A stretch of 64,000 bases of DNA from Sphingobacterium sp. R2 (GTDB lineage: Bacteria > Bacteroidota > Bacteroidia > Sphingobacteriales > Sphingobacteriaceae): NCBI RefSeq assembly GCF_040760075.1, contig NZ_CP142884.1, positions 2,356,001-2,420,000 on the forward strand. The letters are read 5' to 3'. The notes beneath the pieces were generated by a model, which made no database searches, was not told the origin of the DNA, and saw only the letters and a program-made list of their open reading frames with translations. Numbering within the stretch: position 1 is the stretch's first letter; each line of letters begins with the position of its first letter. Positions 35,964-45,625 of this stretch are shown in pieces. The translations under genes were made by a program, and so were the position numbers.

Positions 35964-36470
35964 ATGAAAAAATTGATGTTAAGTTTGGCTCTATCTGGAT
36001 TGATGTTAGCCGGTTTCGCTCAAGAAAAAAAAGATGTTAAACCAGAATTAAAAGAAATGCAAACTTCATTGCATAAACATAGAGGTGGAAGGATGCAAGA
36101 TGGTTTTAAAAATAAAACTCCTGAGGAAGTAGCTAAGATGAAAACTGATCGCATGGATCAGAAGCTAAAATTTACGGATAAACAGCGTAAAGATATCTAT
36201 GCCTTTAATTTGAAGCAAGCACAGGATCATCAGAAAATGGCCGCTGAACGGAAGGAACATCGTGCAAAAATGAGAAAGCAACGTTTGGCGGAGCATGAAA
36301 AAATGATGGGAATGTTAACCCCAGAGCAGCAAAAAACGTTAAAAGATTCTTATGCTGAAAATCGAAAAATGCACAAAGAGCATTGGAAAAAAGACAGACA
36401 GCTCAAAAGAAAAGACTTTAAAAAAGGAGAAGTGAATAAAACAAATGACGCCGATGTAAAAGCATCATAA
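35964..36470 (+). CDS. Small basic periplasmic protein, DUF4890/Spy-like
   Basis: 168 residues from ATG 35964 with a signal peptide (MKKLMLSLALSGLMLAGFAQ). The mature part is rich in Lys, Met, Gln and Arg with repeated LTPEQQKTLK, MKTDRMDQKLKFTDKQRKDI and MKHKE-type motifs, characteristic of DUF4890 and of Spy/CpxP-like periplasmic proteins (LTxxQ pairs). Such proteins often bind unfolded protein or metal stress signals; the role here is inferred. A hairpin follows at 36522-36550. Confidence 0.72.
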   Translation: MKKLMLSLALSGLMLAGFAQEKKDVKPELKEMQTSLHKHRGGRMQDGFKNKTPEEVAKMKTDRMDQKLKFTDKQRKDIYAFNLKQAQDHQKMAAERKEHRAKMRKQRLAEHEKMMGMLTPEQQKTLKDSYAENRKMHKEHWKKDRQLKRKDFKKGEVNKTNDADVKAS

Positions 36471-36521
36471 ACATTAAAAAAGGTTAGTTTTCATATTAAA
36501 TATTGGTGAGTGTTAGTAGAG

Positions 36522-36550
36522 GAGGGAACCATCGGTTCCCTCTTTCTTTT
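36522..36550 (+). terminator. Terminator after the DUF4890-like gene
   Basis: GAGGGAACC / GGTTCCCTC, 9-bp perfect stem with a 3-nt loop, then TTTCTTTTTTT on the plus strand. Confidence 0.82.
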
Positions 36551-36554
36551 TTTA

Positions 36555-37943
36555 TTATTCTTTATTTTTTTGATGTTCTTTCCACTGTTTGGAGAACGAT
36601 TTGTCAGCCAATTTTGGTAACTCCCGTTGACCTCCCCAAGTTTTCTGAAAGAGTTTTCGGATGAAAAAACTTTTGAATTTTCCACCGAAAAAATCGACCA
36701 ATTTTCTTCGCATAATTCCATAAGTGAACCACTGCCAAGCTTTTTGCTCCGTTTTTGAAGCTAGACCTTGATCAACTGAATCTTTTCTGTTCACAAGGAG
36801 CATGCGTTGTATGTCAATACCAACCGGACAGACCTCAGTACATTTTCCACAGAGTGTAGAGGCGTAGCTTAGGTGTTTAAATTCCTTCATTCCATTTAAA
36901 TGCGGCGATATGAGCGATCCAATTGGGCCTTGATAAGTTGTTTCATAAGTATGGCCGCCGATGTTCTGATAGATTGGGCATACATTGAGGCAGGCTCCGC
37001 AACGGATGCAATACAAGCCTTGACGCTGTTCTTTTTGAGCAAGCAGTTTGCTTCGGCCATTGTCTAGCAGAATGACATACATCTCTTCGGGACCGTCGGA
37101 TTCGTAAGCTTGTTTAGGCCCTGTAAGTAGTGTATTGTAAACCGTTAAATTCTGACCAGTACCGTGTGTAGATAAAAGCGGCCAAAATAGGTCTAAGTCC
37201 TGTAAGTTGGGTATTATTTTCTCTATTCCAACTACAGCGATATGTGTTTTGGGGAACGTCGATGTCAATCGGGCATTTCCTTCATTTTCGGTAATCGCTA
37301 GGCTGCCAGTTTCAGCAATCAGAAAATTGGCCCCAGTAATTCCGACTTCAGCTGATAAGTAGCGATCACGAAGTAATTCACGCGCTTTCATCGTCAGTTG
37401 TTCTGCGGAAGCATCTAATGGGGTGTCAAATTTCTCATGAAAAAGCTTGGCAATATCTTCCAGGCTCAAGTGCATGGCTGGGGTAACAAAATGATAGGGT
37501 TTTTGATCGAGCAGCTGAATAATATATTCCCCTAGATCGGTTTCTATTGCATCAATATTTTTGGAAGCCAGAAAATGATTAAGCTCAATCTCTTCTGTTG
37601 CCATCGATTTGGACTTGACTACAGACTTTGCCTTTTTACGCTGAATAATTGTATAGATCTCTTCCAATGCTTCAGTGGCGTCGTTTGCCCAGATGACTTT
37701 TCCACCTCGGGCAGTGAAATTTGCTTCAAACTGCAACAGATAATGGTCGAGATTTTCCATAACCTTCCACTTGATCAAATTGGCTTTTATCTTGCTATTT
37801 TCAAGATTTGCAAATTTGCTCTTGCCTTTTTCGAAAGCCATGCTGTATTTGTCGATATTGTAATTGATAATATCGCGGTGTTTGGTATCAAATGCTTTTC
37901 GTGCACTTTCCTCAATAAATGCATTAGCGGTACTCTCTGCCAT
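36555..37943 (-). CDS. lutB: LutB-like iron-sulfur lactate-utilisation protein
   Basis: Iron-sulfur protein of the LutB/LldF family, part of the LutABC complex that oxidises L-lactate to pyruvate. 462 residues: LutB N-domain (LUD fold, TGANFLIAETGSLAITENEGNAR), then two ferredoxin motifs, CIRCGACLNVCP and CGKCTEVCPVG, each with four Cys (about 310-370). No lutA or lutC lies beside it: the neighbours are aspS (behind a terminator) and an unrelated plus-strand gene. The partners must be elsewhere if the complex is complete. Confidence 0.9.
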   Translation of the reverse strand: MAESTANAFIEESARKAFDTKHRDIINYNIDKYSMAFEKGKSKFANLENSKIKANLIKWKVMENLDHYLLQFEANFTARGGKVIWANDATEALEEIYTIIQRKKAKSVVKSKSMATEEIELNHFLASKNIDAIETDLGEYIIQLLDQKPYHFVTPAMHLSLEDIAKLFHEKFDTPLDASAEQLTMKARELLRDRYLSAEVGITGANFLIAETGSLAITENEGNARLTSTFPKTHIAVVGIEKIIPNLQDLDLFWPLLSTHGTGQNLTVYNTLLTGPKQAYESDGPEEMYVILLDNGRSKLLAQKEQRQGLYCIRCGACLNVCPIYQNIGGHTYETTYQGPIGSLISPHLNGMKEFKHLSYASTLCGKCTEVCPVGIDIQRMLLVNRKDSVDQGLASKTEQKAWQWFTYGIMRRKLVDFFGGKFKSFFIRKLFQKTWGGQRELPKLADKSFSKQWKEHQKNKE

Positions 37944-37964
37944 CTAATCTGCTAATTTTTCACA

Positions 37965-37996
37965 AAAAAAGTTGGTAAAAATTACCAACTTTTAAA
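37965..37996 (-). terminator. Terminator after aspS
   Basis: AAAAGTTGGTAA / TTACCAACTTTT with a short loop and A tracts on the left (T on the minus strand). Confidence 0.85.
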
Positions 37997-38039
37997 TATA
38001 CTGTTAATAAATTGTTTCTCGAAAACCGAGTTACATAAT

Positions 38040-39791
38040 TTATGAATTTATCGCAATATTTAAGCTGAGTTCATCCAGCTGCTCTTGGTGAATGGTTGAC
38101 GGAGCGTCAATCATAACATCTCTTCCCGAATTATTTTTTGGGAAGGCGATGACGTCGCGGATAGAGTCTAAGCCTGCCAATAAGGATACTAGTCGGTCAA
38201 AGCCAAAAGCCAATCCGCCATGTGGGGGAGCGCCAAATGTAAAGGCCTCCATTAAGAATCCAAATTGTTTTTTTGCATCTTCGGAGCTGAATCCTAAATG
38301 TTTGAACATGAGCGATTGAAGTTCTCTGTCGTGGATACGGATTGAACCACCACCTACTTCTACGCCATTTAATACAAAGTCATAAGCATTTGCCCTTACT
38401 TCTCCGGGGTTGGTATCTAAAAGCGGAATATCTTCCGGTTTTGGTGAAGTAAATGGATGGTGCATTGCATGGAAACGGCCACTTTCTTCGTCCCATTCCA
38501 ATAGTGGGAAATCAACGACCCATAGTGGAGCAAAGGTTTCTTTGTTGCGGAAACCAAGTTGTGACGCAACTTCAAGGCGTAATTCATTGAGTTGTTTGCG
38601 AACTTTGTCTGTTCCACCAGCCATAATTAACAATAAGTCGCCAGGTTTCGCGTGGAACGCTGTCGCGATTGCACTAAGTTGTTCTGGGGTGAAGAATTTA
38701 TCCACAGAGGACTTGACTGAACCATCTTCATTAACACGCGCATAGACCAATCCGGTTGCGCCGATTTGTGGACGTTTGATAAAATCTGTCAGTGCATCCA
38801 ATTGTTTTCTGGTGTAATGGGCACAGTTTTCAGCATTTATTCCCACCACTAATTCCGCGGCATCAAATACGGGGAAACCTTTTCCTTTGGCAACATCGTT
38901 TAGTTCGACAAACTGCATTCCGAAACGGATATCCGGTTTGTCGGATCCGTAGAGACGCATCGCGTCTGCGTAAGTCATACGCGGAACAGTACCTAGGTCG
39001 ATCCCCTTGATTGTTTTGAATATGTGTTTTGCAAGCCCTTCGAAGATATTTAGAACATCTTCTTGCTCCACAAACGACATTTCGCAATCTATTTGTGTAA
39101 ATTCTGGTTGGCGATCTGCACGTAGATCTTCATCACGGAAGCATTTTACAATCTGAAAATAGCGGTCAAAACCTGAAACCATCAAGAGTTGCTTAAAGGT
39201 TTGAGGTGATTGTGGTAACGCATAAAACTCTCCTGGATTCATCCGAGAAGGGACTACAAAATCACGTGCTCCCTCTGGAGTTGATTTAATTAGATAAGGG
39301 GTTTCAACTTCCAAAAAATTTTGGGAGTCAAGATAACGGCGAATTTCTTGTGAAGTTTTATGGCGTAAAATAAGGTTTTCGCGCACGGGGTTACGGCGTA
39401 AATCCAAGTATCTATACTTCATTCGAATATCATCGCCACCATCTGTTTCATCTTCTATTGTAAATGGGGGTAATTTTGCGGCATTTAGTATTTCAAGATC
39501 TAAAACCTTGATTTCAATATCTCCAGTGGGGATTTTAGCATTTTTATTAGAGCGTTCGATAACCTCTCCAGTTACCTTGATGACATATTCTCTTCCGAGT
39601 TCGCGGGCACTGGCGCGTAAAGACGCATCATCATCTGCATTGAACGTTAATTGTGTGATACCATATCGGTCTCTAACATCGATGAAAGTCATACCGCCTA
39701 AATCGCGGGATTTTTGAACCCATCCACTTAGGGTAACCGTCTTCCCTAAGTCAGCTAGTGTCAATTCGCCACAAGTGTGTGTTCTGTGCAT
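38040..39791 (-). CDS. aspS: Aspartyl-tRNA synthetase
   Basis: Charges tRNA-Asp. 583 residues, class IIb: an N-terminal OB-fold anticodon-binding domain (about 1-100, [33 protein letters not shown] in part) and the catalytic domain with motif 2 [18 protein letters not shown] and motif 3 [10 protein letters not shown]. The bacterial-type GAD insertion domain lies at about 290-400. Length is right for the bacterial form. ATG 39791 fits the family N-terminus. Own promoter box at 39817-39824. Confidence 0.97.
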   Translation of the reverse strand: MHRTHTCGELTLADLGKTVTLSGWVQKSRDLGGMTFIDVRDRYGITQLTFNADDDASLRASARELGREYVIKVTGEVIERSNKNAKIPTGDIEIKVLDLEILNAAKLPPFTIEDETDGGDDIRMKYRYLDLRRNPVRENLILRHKTSQEIRRYLDSQNFLEVETPYLIKSTPEGARDFVVPSRMNPGEFYALPQSPQTFKQLLMVSGFDRYFQIVKCFRDEDLRADRQPEFTQIDCEMSFVEQEDVLNIFEGLAKHIFKTIKGIDLGTVPRMTYADAMRLYGSDKPDIRFGMQFVELNDVAKGKGFPVFDAAELVVGINAENCAHYTRKQLDALTDFIKRPQIGATGLVYARVNEDGSVKSSVDKFFTPEQLSAIATAFHAKPGDLLLIMAGGTDKVRKQLNELRLEVASQLGFRNKETFAPLWVVDFPLLEWDEESGRFHAMHHPFTSPKPEDIPLLDTNPGEVRANAYDFVLNGVEVGGGSIRIHDRELQSLMFKHLGFSSEDAKKQFGFLMEAFTFGAPPHGGLAFGFDRLVSLLAGLDSIRDVIAFPKNNSGRDVMIDAPSTIHQEQLDELSLNIAINS

Positions 39792-39816
39792 ATCGTTATG
39801 AAAATTATATTTGACG

Positions 39817-39824
39817 CAAAATTA
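39817..39824 (-). promoter_or_regulatory. Candidate -7 element for aspS
   Basis: On the minus strand TAATTTTG matches TAnnTTTG, 25 bp before the ATG at 39791. No TTG lies at the usual -33 spacing. Confidence 0.42.
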
Positions 39825-40136
39825 TTGGTTTTACTCGACAATAACGAATTCTGCTTGGGTTATTTGAAGAGCCTCCTCCCACTTTCTTCCACAATACTCT
39901 TTCGTCTTTTTTATGGCTCCCACTTTATCTTCTTTTACTGAAAAAAGTGGTCGAAATTAAGTGGATAGGCCCAAGATTTTTACAATCATTTCAAATTTAT
40001 TAGAGAAAAGTATGGACAATAAACTGTGCTATAACATGGGGTATTTATAAGTTAATATGGATTTAACTGCTTGTAAATTAGGTTTTGCAGCATTTTTCTT
40101 TCAAAGAAGATTTTGTCTGTTGTAGCTATTTATTGA

Positions 40137-40148
40137 TGTGGAAAACTT
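40137..40148 (-). promoter_or_regulatory. AAGTTTTCCACA site, mraZ copy
   Basis: The plus strand reads TGTGGAAAACTT, the reverse complement of the 12-mer that also occurs three times between ftsA and ftsZ. It lies 78 bp before the mraZ start. The core TTTTCCACA is one base from the DnaA box TTATCCACA. Meaning unknown. Confidence 0.45.
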
Positions 40149-40160
40149 TTTTATGTTATA

Positions 40161-40195
40161 AAGTGGGGGAAAGTGGGAGAAAGTGTATACTTTTA
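40161..40195 (+). promoter_or_regulatory. MraZ-type direct repeats overlapping the mraZ promoter
   Basis: Three adjacent 10-mers: AAGTGGGGGA (40161-40170), AAGTGGGAGA (40171-40180) and AAGTGTATAC (40181-40190). MraZ proteins are known to bind GTGGG-like repeats with a 10-bp period before mraZ. TACTTTTA at 40188-40195, one mismatch to the TAnnTTTG box, starts within the third repeat. MraZ binding would therefore overlap the promoter and repress the cluster. The start codon is 30 bp farther. Confidence 0.7.
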
Positions 40196-40225
40196 CATTT
40201 AAATTAGAATAGGATAATTGACGAT

Positions 40226-40687
40226 ATGACTCAGTTGATCGGAGAATTCGAATGCAAGCTAGACGCCAAAGGAAGGATGGTGTTGCCAGCTGCGCTCAAG
40301 AGGCAAATGCCTCATGTAGAGCGGGATGGTCTTGTTGTGAATCGCGGTTTTGAGAAACATCTGGTATTTTATCCAAGAGAAGAGTGGGATTTGATGACAG
40401 CTAAGCTGGCGAAATTGAATCAATTCGATCCTAAAGTACGGGCGTTTGTGCGTGCTTTTACGCGTGGCGCTACGGAATTAACTTTGGATGCTGCGGGGCG
40501 TGTTTTGTTACCAAAAAGTTTGTTGGAATTTGCTGGCATAAGCACTGAATTGGTTTTGGCTTGTCAGTTTAATAAGATTGAGGTTTGGTCAAAAGAAGGA
40601 TATGAGGAATTGATGGGTGATGGCGGAGTAGAGGATATATCATCTTTGGCGGCAGAGGTAATGGGGGATATTAATTTTGGACTATAA
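40226..40687 (+). CDS. mraZ: MraZ transcriptional regulator
   Basis: DNA-binding regulator of the division and cell-wall cluster. 153 residues with two AbrB-like MraZ repeats: GEFECKLDAKGRMVLPAALKRQM (about 5-27) and ELTLDAAGRVLLPKSLLEFAGI (about 85-107). The first of thirteen close-packed cluster genes; the rsmH ATG lies 5 bp beyond its stop. Autoregulation is expected from the repeats at 40161-40190. Confidence 0.95.
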   Translation: MTQLIGEFECKLDAKGRMVLPAALKRQMPHVERDGLVVNRGFEKHLVFYPREEWDLMTAKLAKLNQFDPKVRAFVRAFTRGATELTLDAAGRVLLPKSLLEFAGISTELVLACQFNKIEVWSKEGYEELMGDGGVEDISSLAAEVMGDINFGL

Positions 40688-40691
40688 GCGT

Positions 40692-41606
40692 ATGGAAAAT
40701 GTCTATCATGTTCCGGTTATGTTACAAGAGTGCATGGATGCTTTGGCGATTAAGCCGAATGGCATATATGTGGATGTGACTTTTGGTGGTGGTGGTCATT
40801 CTCGAGAGATTTTAAAGAGATTGGGGCCAGAAGGGAAGTTATTTGCTTTTGATCAGGATCCGGATGCATTGAAGAATGCGATCGACGACCCTCGCTTTAC
40901 ATTGATACATCAGAACTTTAGGTTTTTAAAAAATAGTCTTCGTTTGGAAGGTGTGCGTTCAGTAGACGGGATTTTGGCAGATTTAGGTGTTTCTTCGCAT
41001 CAATTTGATGCGGCTGATCGTGGGTTTTCTATTCGCTTTGACGCGGATCTGGATATGCGTATGGATCAAGTTGGTGATTTAGATGCGAAGTCGCTTTTGG
41101 CGACCTATTCGGAGGAGGATCTTCACCGCATTTTTGGGATGTATGGTGAAATCATGAATGCTAAGTCGCTTGCAAAAACAATTGTTACTGCGCGTTTAGC
41201 GCAACCGATCCAGACTGTTGCCGAATTGAAAGAGGTAATTCAACGGATGGTTCCGAAAGGTAAAGAACATAAGTATCATGCGCAGGTTTTTCAGGCGCTT
41301 CGTATAGAAGTGAATCGCGAGCTGGAAGCCTTACAGGAATTTTTGTTGCAAACAGTTGATGTGCTACATGTTGAAGGTCGATTGGCGGTGATGTCCTATC
41401 ATTCTTTGGAGGATCGTTTGGTTAAAAATTTTATGGCTAAAGGTAAGTTTAAAGGAGAGGTTGAAAAAGATTTTTTTGGAAATGAAATTAAGCCATTTCT
41501 TGTGGTTAGCCGTAAAGCGATTACGGCTTCTGCGGAGGAGCTGGCTTTAAATAATAGATCGCGCAGTGCGAAACTGCGTATTGCTGAAAAGTTGGGTGTG
41601 TCTTAA
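40692..41606 (+). CDS. rsmH: 16S rRNA (cytosine(1402)-N4)-methyltransferase RsmH
   Basis: Methylates C1402 of 16S rRNA with S-adenosylmethionine. 304 residues from ATG 40692 (MENVYHVPVMLQECMDALAIKPNG). Methyltransferase motifs seen are VDVTFGGGGHSREIL, FDQDPDAL and DGILADLGVSSHQFD, with the characteristic inserted helical domain and AVMSYHSLEDRLVK near the C-terminus. Earlier in-frame TTG at 40677 overlaps mraZ and is less likely. Its place in the dcw cluster between mraZ and ftsL is the usual one. Confidence 0.96.
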   Translation: MENVYHVPVMLQECMDALAIKPNGIYVDVTFGGGGHSREILKRLGPEGKLFAFDQDPDALKNAIDDPRFTLIHQNFRFLKNSLRLEGVRSVDGILADLGVSSHQFDAADRGFSIRFDADLDMRMDQVGDLDAKSLLATYSEEDLHRIFGMYGEIMNAKSLAKTIVTARLAQPIQTVAELKEVIQRMVPKGKEHKYHAQVFQALRIEVNRELEALQEFLLQTVDVLHVEGRLAVMSYHSLEDRLVKNFMAKGKFKGEVEKDFFGNEIKPFLVVSRKAITASAEELALNNRSRSAKLRIAEKLGVS

Positions 41607-41621
41607 AAATGGAGCGAGAGG

Positions 41622-42035
41622 ATGAGCAGAAATACCATAAGACAGAAAGAGTTGAGCGAAGAGGTTCAAGAGGAACTGCAAGAAACTGTCGAAGAAAAGG
41701 CCGAACAAACAGAAGCGTTTATTAAAACGCTTTTTACCGTTGGAGACCTATCGTTAAACAGAATATTGCATTACTTGCCATTTGGAGCATTTATAGCCTT
41801 TCTGATGATGTTGTATATTTCCAATCGTCATTTTGCCGAGCGAACTATTCGGAGTATCGATAAAGTGAGTAAAGAGGTGAAAGAATTGGGGTGGGATCAT
41901 AAGTCTCTTTCCGCTGAACTGATGAAAATGTCTACACAAACAGAAATTGCTAAGCGTGTAGATTCTTTGGGTTTGAAAGAGCGAGTGGAACCACCGATCA
42001 AGATCGAAGTTATAGAGAATAAAGAAGATAAATAG
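41622..42035 (+). CDS. ftsL: FtsL-like division protein
   Basis: Small bitopic protein of the divisome, a partner of FtsQ and FtsB. 137 residues: an acidic N-terminal cytoplasmic part (about 1-45, EVQEELQETVEEKAEQ), one membrane helix (LPFGAFIAFLMMLYISN, about 50-68) and a periplasmic coiled coil (RSIDKVSKEVKELGWDHKSLSAELMKM). Primary sequence of FtsL is poorly conserved; the call rests on topology and position between rsmH and ftsI. Longer cytoplasmic extension than in E. coli, common in Bacteroidota. Confidence 0.85.
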   Translation: MSRNTIRQKELSEEVQEELQETVEEKAEQTEAFIKTLFTVGDLSLNRILHYLPFGAFIAFLMMLYISNRHFAERTIRSIDKVSKEVKELGWDHKSLSAELMKMSTQTEIAKRVDSLGLKERVEPPIKIEVIENKEDK

Positions 42036-42043
42036 GAAGAGTT

Positions 42044-44161
42044 ATGAGTATCAGAAATACGATTCTTGTTCGTGTCTACTTTGCTTTTGGGCTTATCGTG
42101 TTGCTTGCGTTTTTGGTGTTTGGAAAAATGGCAAAGTTGCAGTATGTCGATGGACAGCATTGGAAAGCTCTAGCGGATAGCCTTTCTATTCAGGAACGGG
42201 AGGTGGAAGCTGCTCGTGGGAATATTTATTCAAACGACGGGAGTTTGCTGGCTACTTCAGTGCCTGAGTATGAGCTTCGTTTCGACGCCATGGCTATTCC
42301 AGAAGAGGATGAAGAGTATTTCAACTTAAAAGTTGACTCCTTGGCGATTAAGCTTGCTGATTTCTTTAAAGATAAATCATCTCGGCAGTATTTGACATTA
42401 TTAAAACAAGCACGGAATAAAAAGCAACGCTATTTGCTGCTTAAACGTAATGTATCGCATCAGGATTTGAAAAGAGTAAAGCAATTTCCACTGCTTAAAT
42501 CTGCTCGCGTCAATAAGGAGCGTTTTCCAAGTTGTTTGATTACAGATCGCCAAAACAAACGTATTTTGCCTTTTGTCAATCTTGCTGCTAGAACCATCGG
42601 TTATAAAAACGTGAAAGAAAATATTCATGTTGGACTGGAAGGTGCATATGGAGAATATATCGACGGAAAAAGTGGGAAAAGATTGATGCAGCGCATCGCA
42701 GGAGGTGTATGGATTCCTGTTAACAAAGATATCGAAGTTGCTCCAGTTGATGGCTCTGATATTATCTCTACCATTGATGTAAATATGCAAGATATGGCGC
42801 AAAGGGCGCTAGAGAAGCAGATGATTACGAGTAATGCAGATGAAGGTTGTGTTGTGATGATGGAGGTGAAAACAGGGGAGGTGCGTGCGGTGGCCAACTT
42901 TATGCGCGATAAAGATGGGGTCTATCGTGAAAAGTTCAATCTTGCCATTGCGCAAAGTGCAGATCCGGGGTCAACGTTTAAGCTAGCTTCTTATCTAGCT
43001 TTGATTGATGATAAAAAAATTGACTCGAGTACAACTGTAAATATTGGTAATGGTAACTGGCCAATTTACAAACATACCATTCGTGATTCACATGCGCCCA
43101 AGAAGTCGGTAATTTCGGCTAAAAGAGCTTTTGAGGAATCGTCGAATGTGGGGGTTACTAAATTTGTTTACCAAGCGTATAAAGATAATCCAGACCAATT
43201 TACCTCGAAGCTGCATTCTTTCGGTTTCGGGAAAACACTAGGTCTGCAGATTCCGGGAGAAGGAGTACCTCTGGTAAAATCGTCGAAGAGCAAGAGCTGG
43301 AGTGGATTGTCTTTGGTGCAGATGGCTTATGGCTATGAAATGAAGATTACCCCGTTGCAAACGTTGACATTTTATAATGCTGTTGCAAATAACGGTAAAT
43401 TGATAGCGCCACTCTTTGTTAAGGAAATTCGGCATTTGGGGAATACGATTCAAACGTTTAAGGCTAAAGTCCTCAATGAAAAGATAGCTTCAGACCATGC
43501 TTTATCAGAAGTGAGGGGAATGATGGAAGGGGTGATGACTGAAGGGACAGGTAAAAGCGTAGCGAGCCCGCTGTATAGTTCTGGTGGAAAAACTGGTACT
43601 GCCCAGATGGCAGATGGTTCGAGAGGATATGGTGCACGACGCTACCAATCTTCCTTTGCAGGGTACTTTCCAGCTGAGGATCCGAAATATTCCATTATTG
43701 TGGTGATCCGTAACCCGAGAAATGGATATTATGGTGGATCAGTTGCAGGGCCTGTATTTAAAGAGCTTGCCGATATGGTGTACGCGAACGATATGGAGAT
43801 GAAAGGAAAAAAGACGTTTAAAGCGGTCAATGTAGGTGGAAAAATGCCGTTGACTTTACAAGGGTCGAGAGAAGCGAGTAAAAAAGTGTACGATAGGTTG
43901 GGAATTAATACGGTGAATTGGGATACAATTGCGCGGGGAGAAGTGGATACATCTACGCGGGGAGTGCCGTTTGTAGACTTGAAATATAGAGAAGGAATTG
44001 TTCCGAATGTTGTTGGAATGGGATTGATGGATGCCCTATATGTGGTAGAAAACGCAGGCTTTAAAGCACACGTGACTGGAAAAGGGAGAGTGGGAATACA
44101 GTCACTCGTAGCTGGGCAGAAACTGCCTTTTGGGACGGCGATAAATTTAGAACTTAAGTAA
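42044..44161 (+). CDS. ftsI: FtsI-type peptidoglycan transpeptidase with a C-terminal PASTA domain
   Basis: Class B penicillin-binding protein that makes septal peptidoglycan cross-links with FtsW. 705 residues: membrane anchor (VRVYFAFGLIVLLAFLVFG, about 8-26), PBP dimerisation domain (about 55-230), and transpeptidase domain with S310-T-F-K313, S366-S-N368 and K516-T-G-T519. A PASTA domain at about 638-705 (PFVDLKYREGIVPNVVGMGL) is a family feature of Gram-positive and Bacteroidota enzymes rather than E. coli FtsI. Stop TAA overlaps the murE start by one base. Confidence 0.96.
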   Translation: MSIRNTILVRVYFAFGLIVLLAFLVFGKMAKLQYVDGQHWKALADSLSIQEREVEAARGNIYSNDGSLLATSVPEYELRFDAMAIPEEDEEYFNLKVDSLAIKLADFFKDKSSRQYLTLLKQARNKKQRYLLLKRNVSHQDLKRVKQFPLLKSARVNKERFPSCLITDRQNKRILPFVNLAARTIGYKNVKENIHVGLEGAYGEYIDGKSGKRLMQRIAGGVWIPVNKDIEVAPVDGSDIISTIDVNMQDMAQRALEKQMITSNADEGCVVMMEVKTGEVRAVANFMRDKDGVYREKFNLAIAQSADPGSTFKLASYLALIDDKKIDSSTTVNIGNGNWPIYKHTIRDSHAPKKSVISAKRAFEESSNVGVTKFVYQAYKDNPDQFTSKLHSFGFGKTLGLQIPGEGVPLVKSSKSKSWSGLSLVQMAYGYEMKITPLQTLTFYNAVANNGKLIAPLFVKEIRHLGNTIQTFKAKVLNEKIASDHALSEVRGMMEGVMTEGTGKSVASPLYSSGGKTGTAQMADGSRGYGARRYQSSFAGYFPAEDPKYSIIVVIRNPRNGYYGGSVAGPVFKELADMVYANDMEMKGKKTFKAVNVGGKMPLTLQGSREASKKVYDRLGINTVNWDTIARGEVDTSTRGVPFVDLKYREGIVPNVVGMGLMDALYVVENAGFKAHVTGKGRVGIQSLVAGQKLPFGTAINLELK

Positions 44162-45621
44162 TGATGGATTTAAAAAAAGTATTGCATGCTATCCCTGTAC
44201 AACAGGTTGTAGGAAACCTTGAAGAGGTTGATGTGCACTCTTTGTGCTTTGATTCCAGAAAAGTGGAGTTGGGAAGTTTGTTTATCGCAGTGCGTGGTGT
44301 TCAGACAGATGGTCACTTATATATAGACAAGGCAATTACTTCGGGAGCAAGAGCCGTTATTGTCGAGGAGTTGCCAAATGATATATTAGACTCTGTAGCG
44401 TATATTTTAGTCGCCGATTCTGCTTATGCATTAGGTGTAGCCGCAGCTAATTTTTACGGAAATCCTTCGGAACAACTCAAGCTGGTCGGTGTCACTGGCA
44501 CAAATGGTAAAACGACAGTTGCTACCTTGTTGTTTCAGTTGTTTACTGAATTGGGGTACCATGTGGGGCTTTTATCTACCGTGCAAAATCAGATTGGAAC
44601 AAAGATTATACCGGCAACGCATACCACCCCAGATCCTATTCAACTGAATCAGTTGCTGCATGATATGGTTAATGATGGCTGTGATTATGCCTTTATGGAG
44701 GTTAGCTCACACGCTGTAGTTCAGGAGCGTATCGCAGGTTTAGTGTTTGCGGGTGCTATATTCACGAATATTACGCATGATCATCTGGATTTTCATGGAA
44801 CGTTCGATCATTATATTAAAGCAAAGAAGAAGTTTTTTGACGATTTAGATGCAAATGCTTTTGCTTTGACCAATGCGGATGATCGAAACGGTCAGGTCAT
44901 GCTTCAAAATACGGTGGCACATCGGAAAAGCTACGGCTTACGTTCAGGTGCGGATTTTAAAGCAAAGGTTATTGAAAGCCATTTCGATGGTATGCTGATG
45001 AGTGTTGACGGACAGGAAGTGTGGGTAAAATTGACCGGTGATTTTAATGCATACAATCTTTTGGCGGTATATACTGCTGCGATCTTACTTGAGCAGGAAA
45101 CGGTGAAAGTGTTGACTGCACTCAGTACGTTGAAAGGGGCAGAAGGAAGATTTGAAACACTGAAATCGGCTACGGGTATTTTTGGAATTGTAGACTATGC
45201 ACACACGCCTGATGCTGTGGAAAATGTACTCAAAACGATCAGCGCCTTGAGACGTCCAGAGCAAAAAATCATTACGGTGTTAGGATGCGGTGGCGATCGG
45301 GATAAGACCAAAAGACCTGAAATGGCAGAGGCGGCTCTGCGTTATAGTGACCGTTTTTTAATTACATCTGATAATCCGCGGACGGAAGATCCTTATCAGA
45401 TTATTAGAGATATCGAAGCTGGTGTGGCATCAGATCAAAAGGCGAAGACGCTTTCTATAGCGGATCGTAAGGAAGCGATACGGGTGGCTTATCAGCTGGC
45501 GAATCCGGGCGATATTATCCTGGTGGCGGGAAAAGGACATGAGAAGTATCAAGATATAAATGGTGTGAAGCATCATTTCGATGATAAGGAAGTTTTAGAG
45601 AATACATTTAACGAAAAATAG
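44161..45621 (+). CDS. murE: UDP-N-acetylmuramoyl-tripeptide synthetase MurE (meso-DAP type)
   Basis: Adds the third amino acid to UDP-MurNAc-L-Ala-D-Glu in the cytoplasm. 486 residues of the Mur ligase family: ATP loop [15 protein letters not shown] (about 110-125), central [11 protein letters not shown], and C-terminal [14 protein letters not shown]. The DNPR motif (D404-N-P-R407, in [10 protein letters not shown]) is known to mark meso-diaminopimelate-specific enzymes. So this organism's peptidoglycan carries meso-DAP, as in other Bacteroidota. Starts ATG ATG at 44161 or 44164. Confidence 0.96.
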   Translation: MMDLKKVLHAIPVQQVVGNLEEVDVHSLCFDSRKVELGSLFIAVRGVQTDGHLYIDKAITSGARAVIVEELPNDILDSVAYILVADSAYALGVAAANFYGNPSEQLKLVGVTGTNGKTTVATLLFQLFTELGYHVGLLSTVQNQIGTKIIPATHTTPDPIQLNQLLHDMVNDGCDYAFMEVSSHAVVQERIAGLVFAGAIFTNITHDHLDFHGTFDHYIKAKKKFFDDLDANAFALTNADDRNGQVMLQNTVAHRKSYGLRSGADFKAKVIESHFDGMLMSVDGQEVWVKLTGDFNAYNLLAVYTAAILLEQETVKVLTALSTLKGAEGRFETLKSATGIFGIVDYAHTPDAVENVLKTISALRRPEQKIITVLGCGGDRDKTKRPEMAEAALRYSDRFLITSDNPRTEDPYQIIRDIEAGVASDQKAKTLSIADRKEAIRVAYQLANPGDIILVAGKGHEKYQDINGVKHHFDDKEVLENTFNEK

Positions 45622-45625
45622 AAAT

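Larger units (their letters stand above)
39792..40225. other. Gene-free region upstream of mraZ with GTGGG-type and TTTTCCACA-type motifs
   Basis: No coding frame was recognised in the 434 bp. Elements seen: GTGGAAGAAA and GTGGGAGGAG 10 bp apart on the minus strand (39873-39892), a further GTGGG on the minus strand at 39919-39923, TGTGGAAAACTT at 40137-40148, and the three 10-bp repeats at 40161-40190. Together they point to a long regulatory region for the dcw cluster, with possible input to aspS. Confidence 0.45.
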
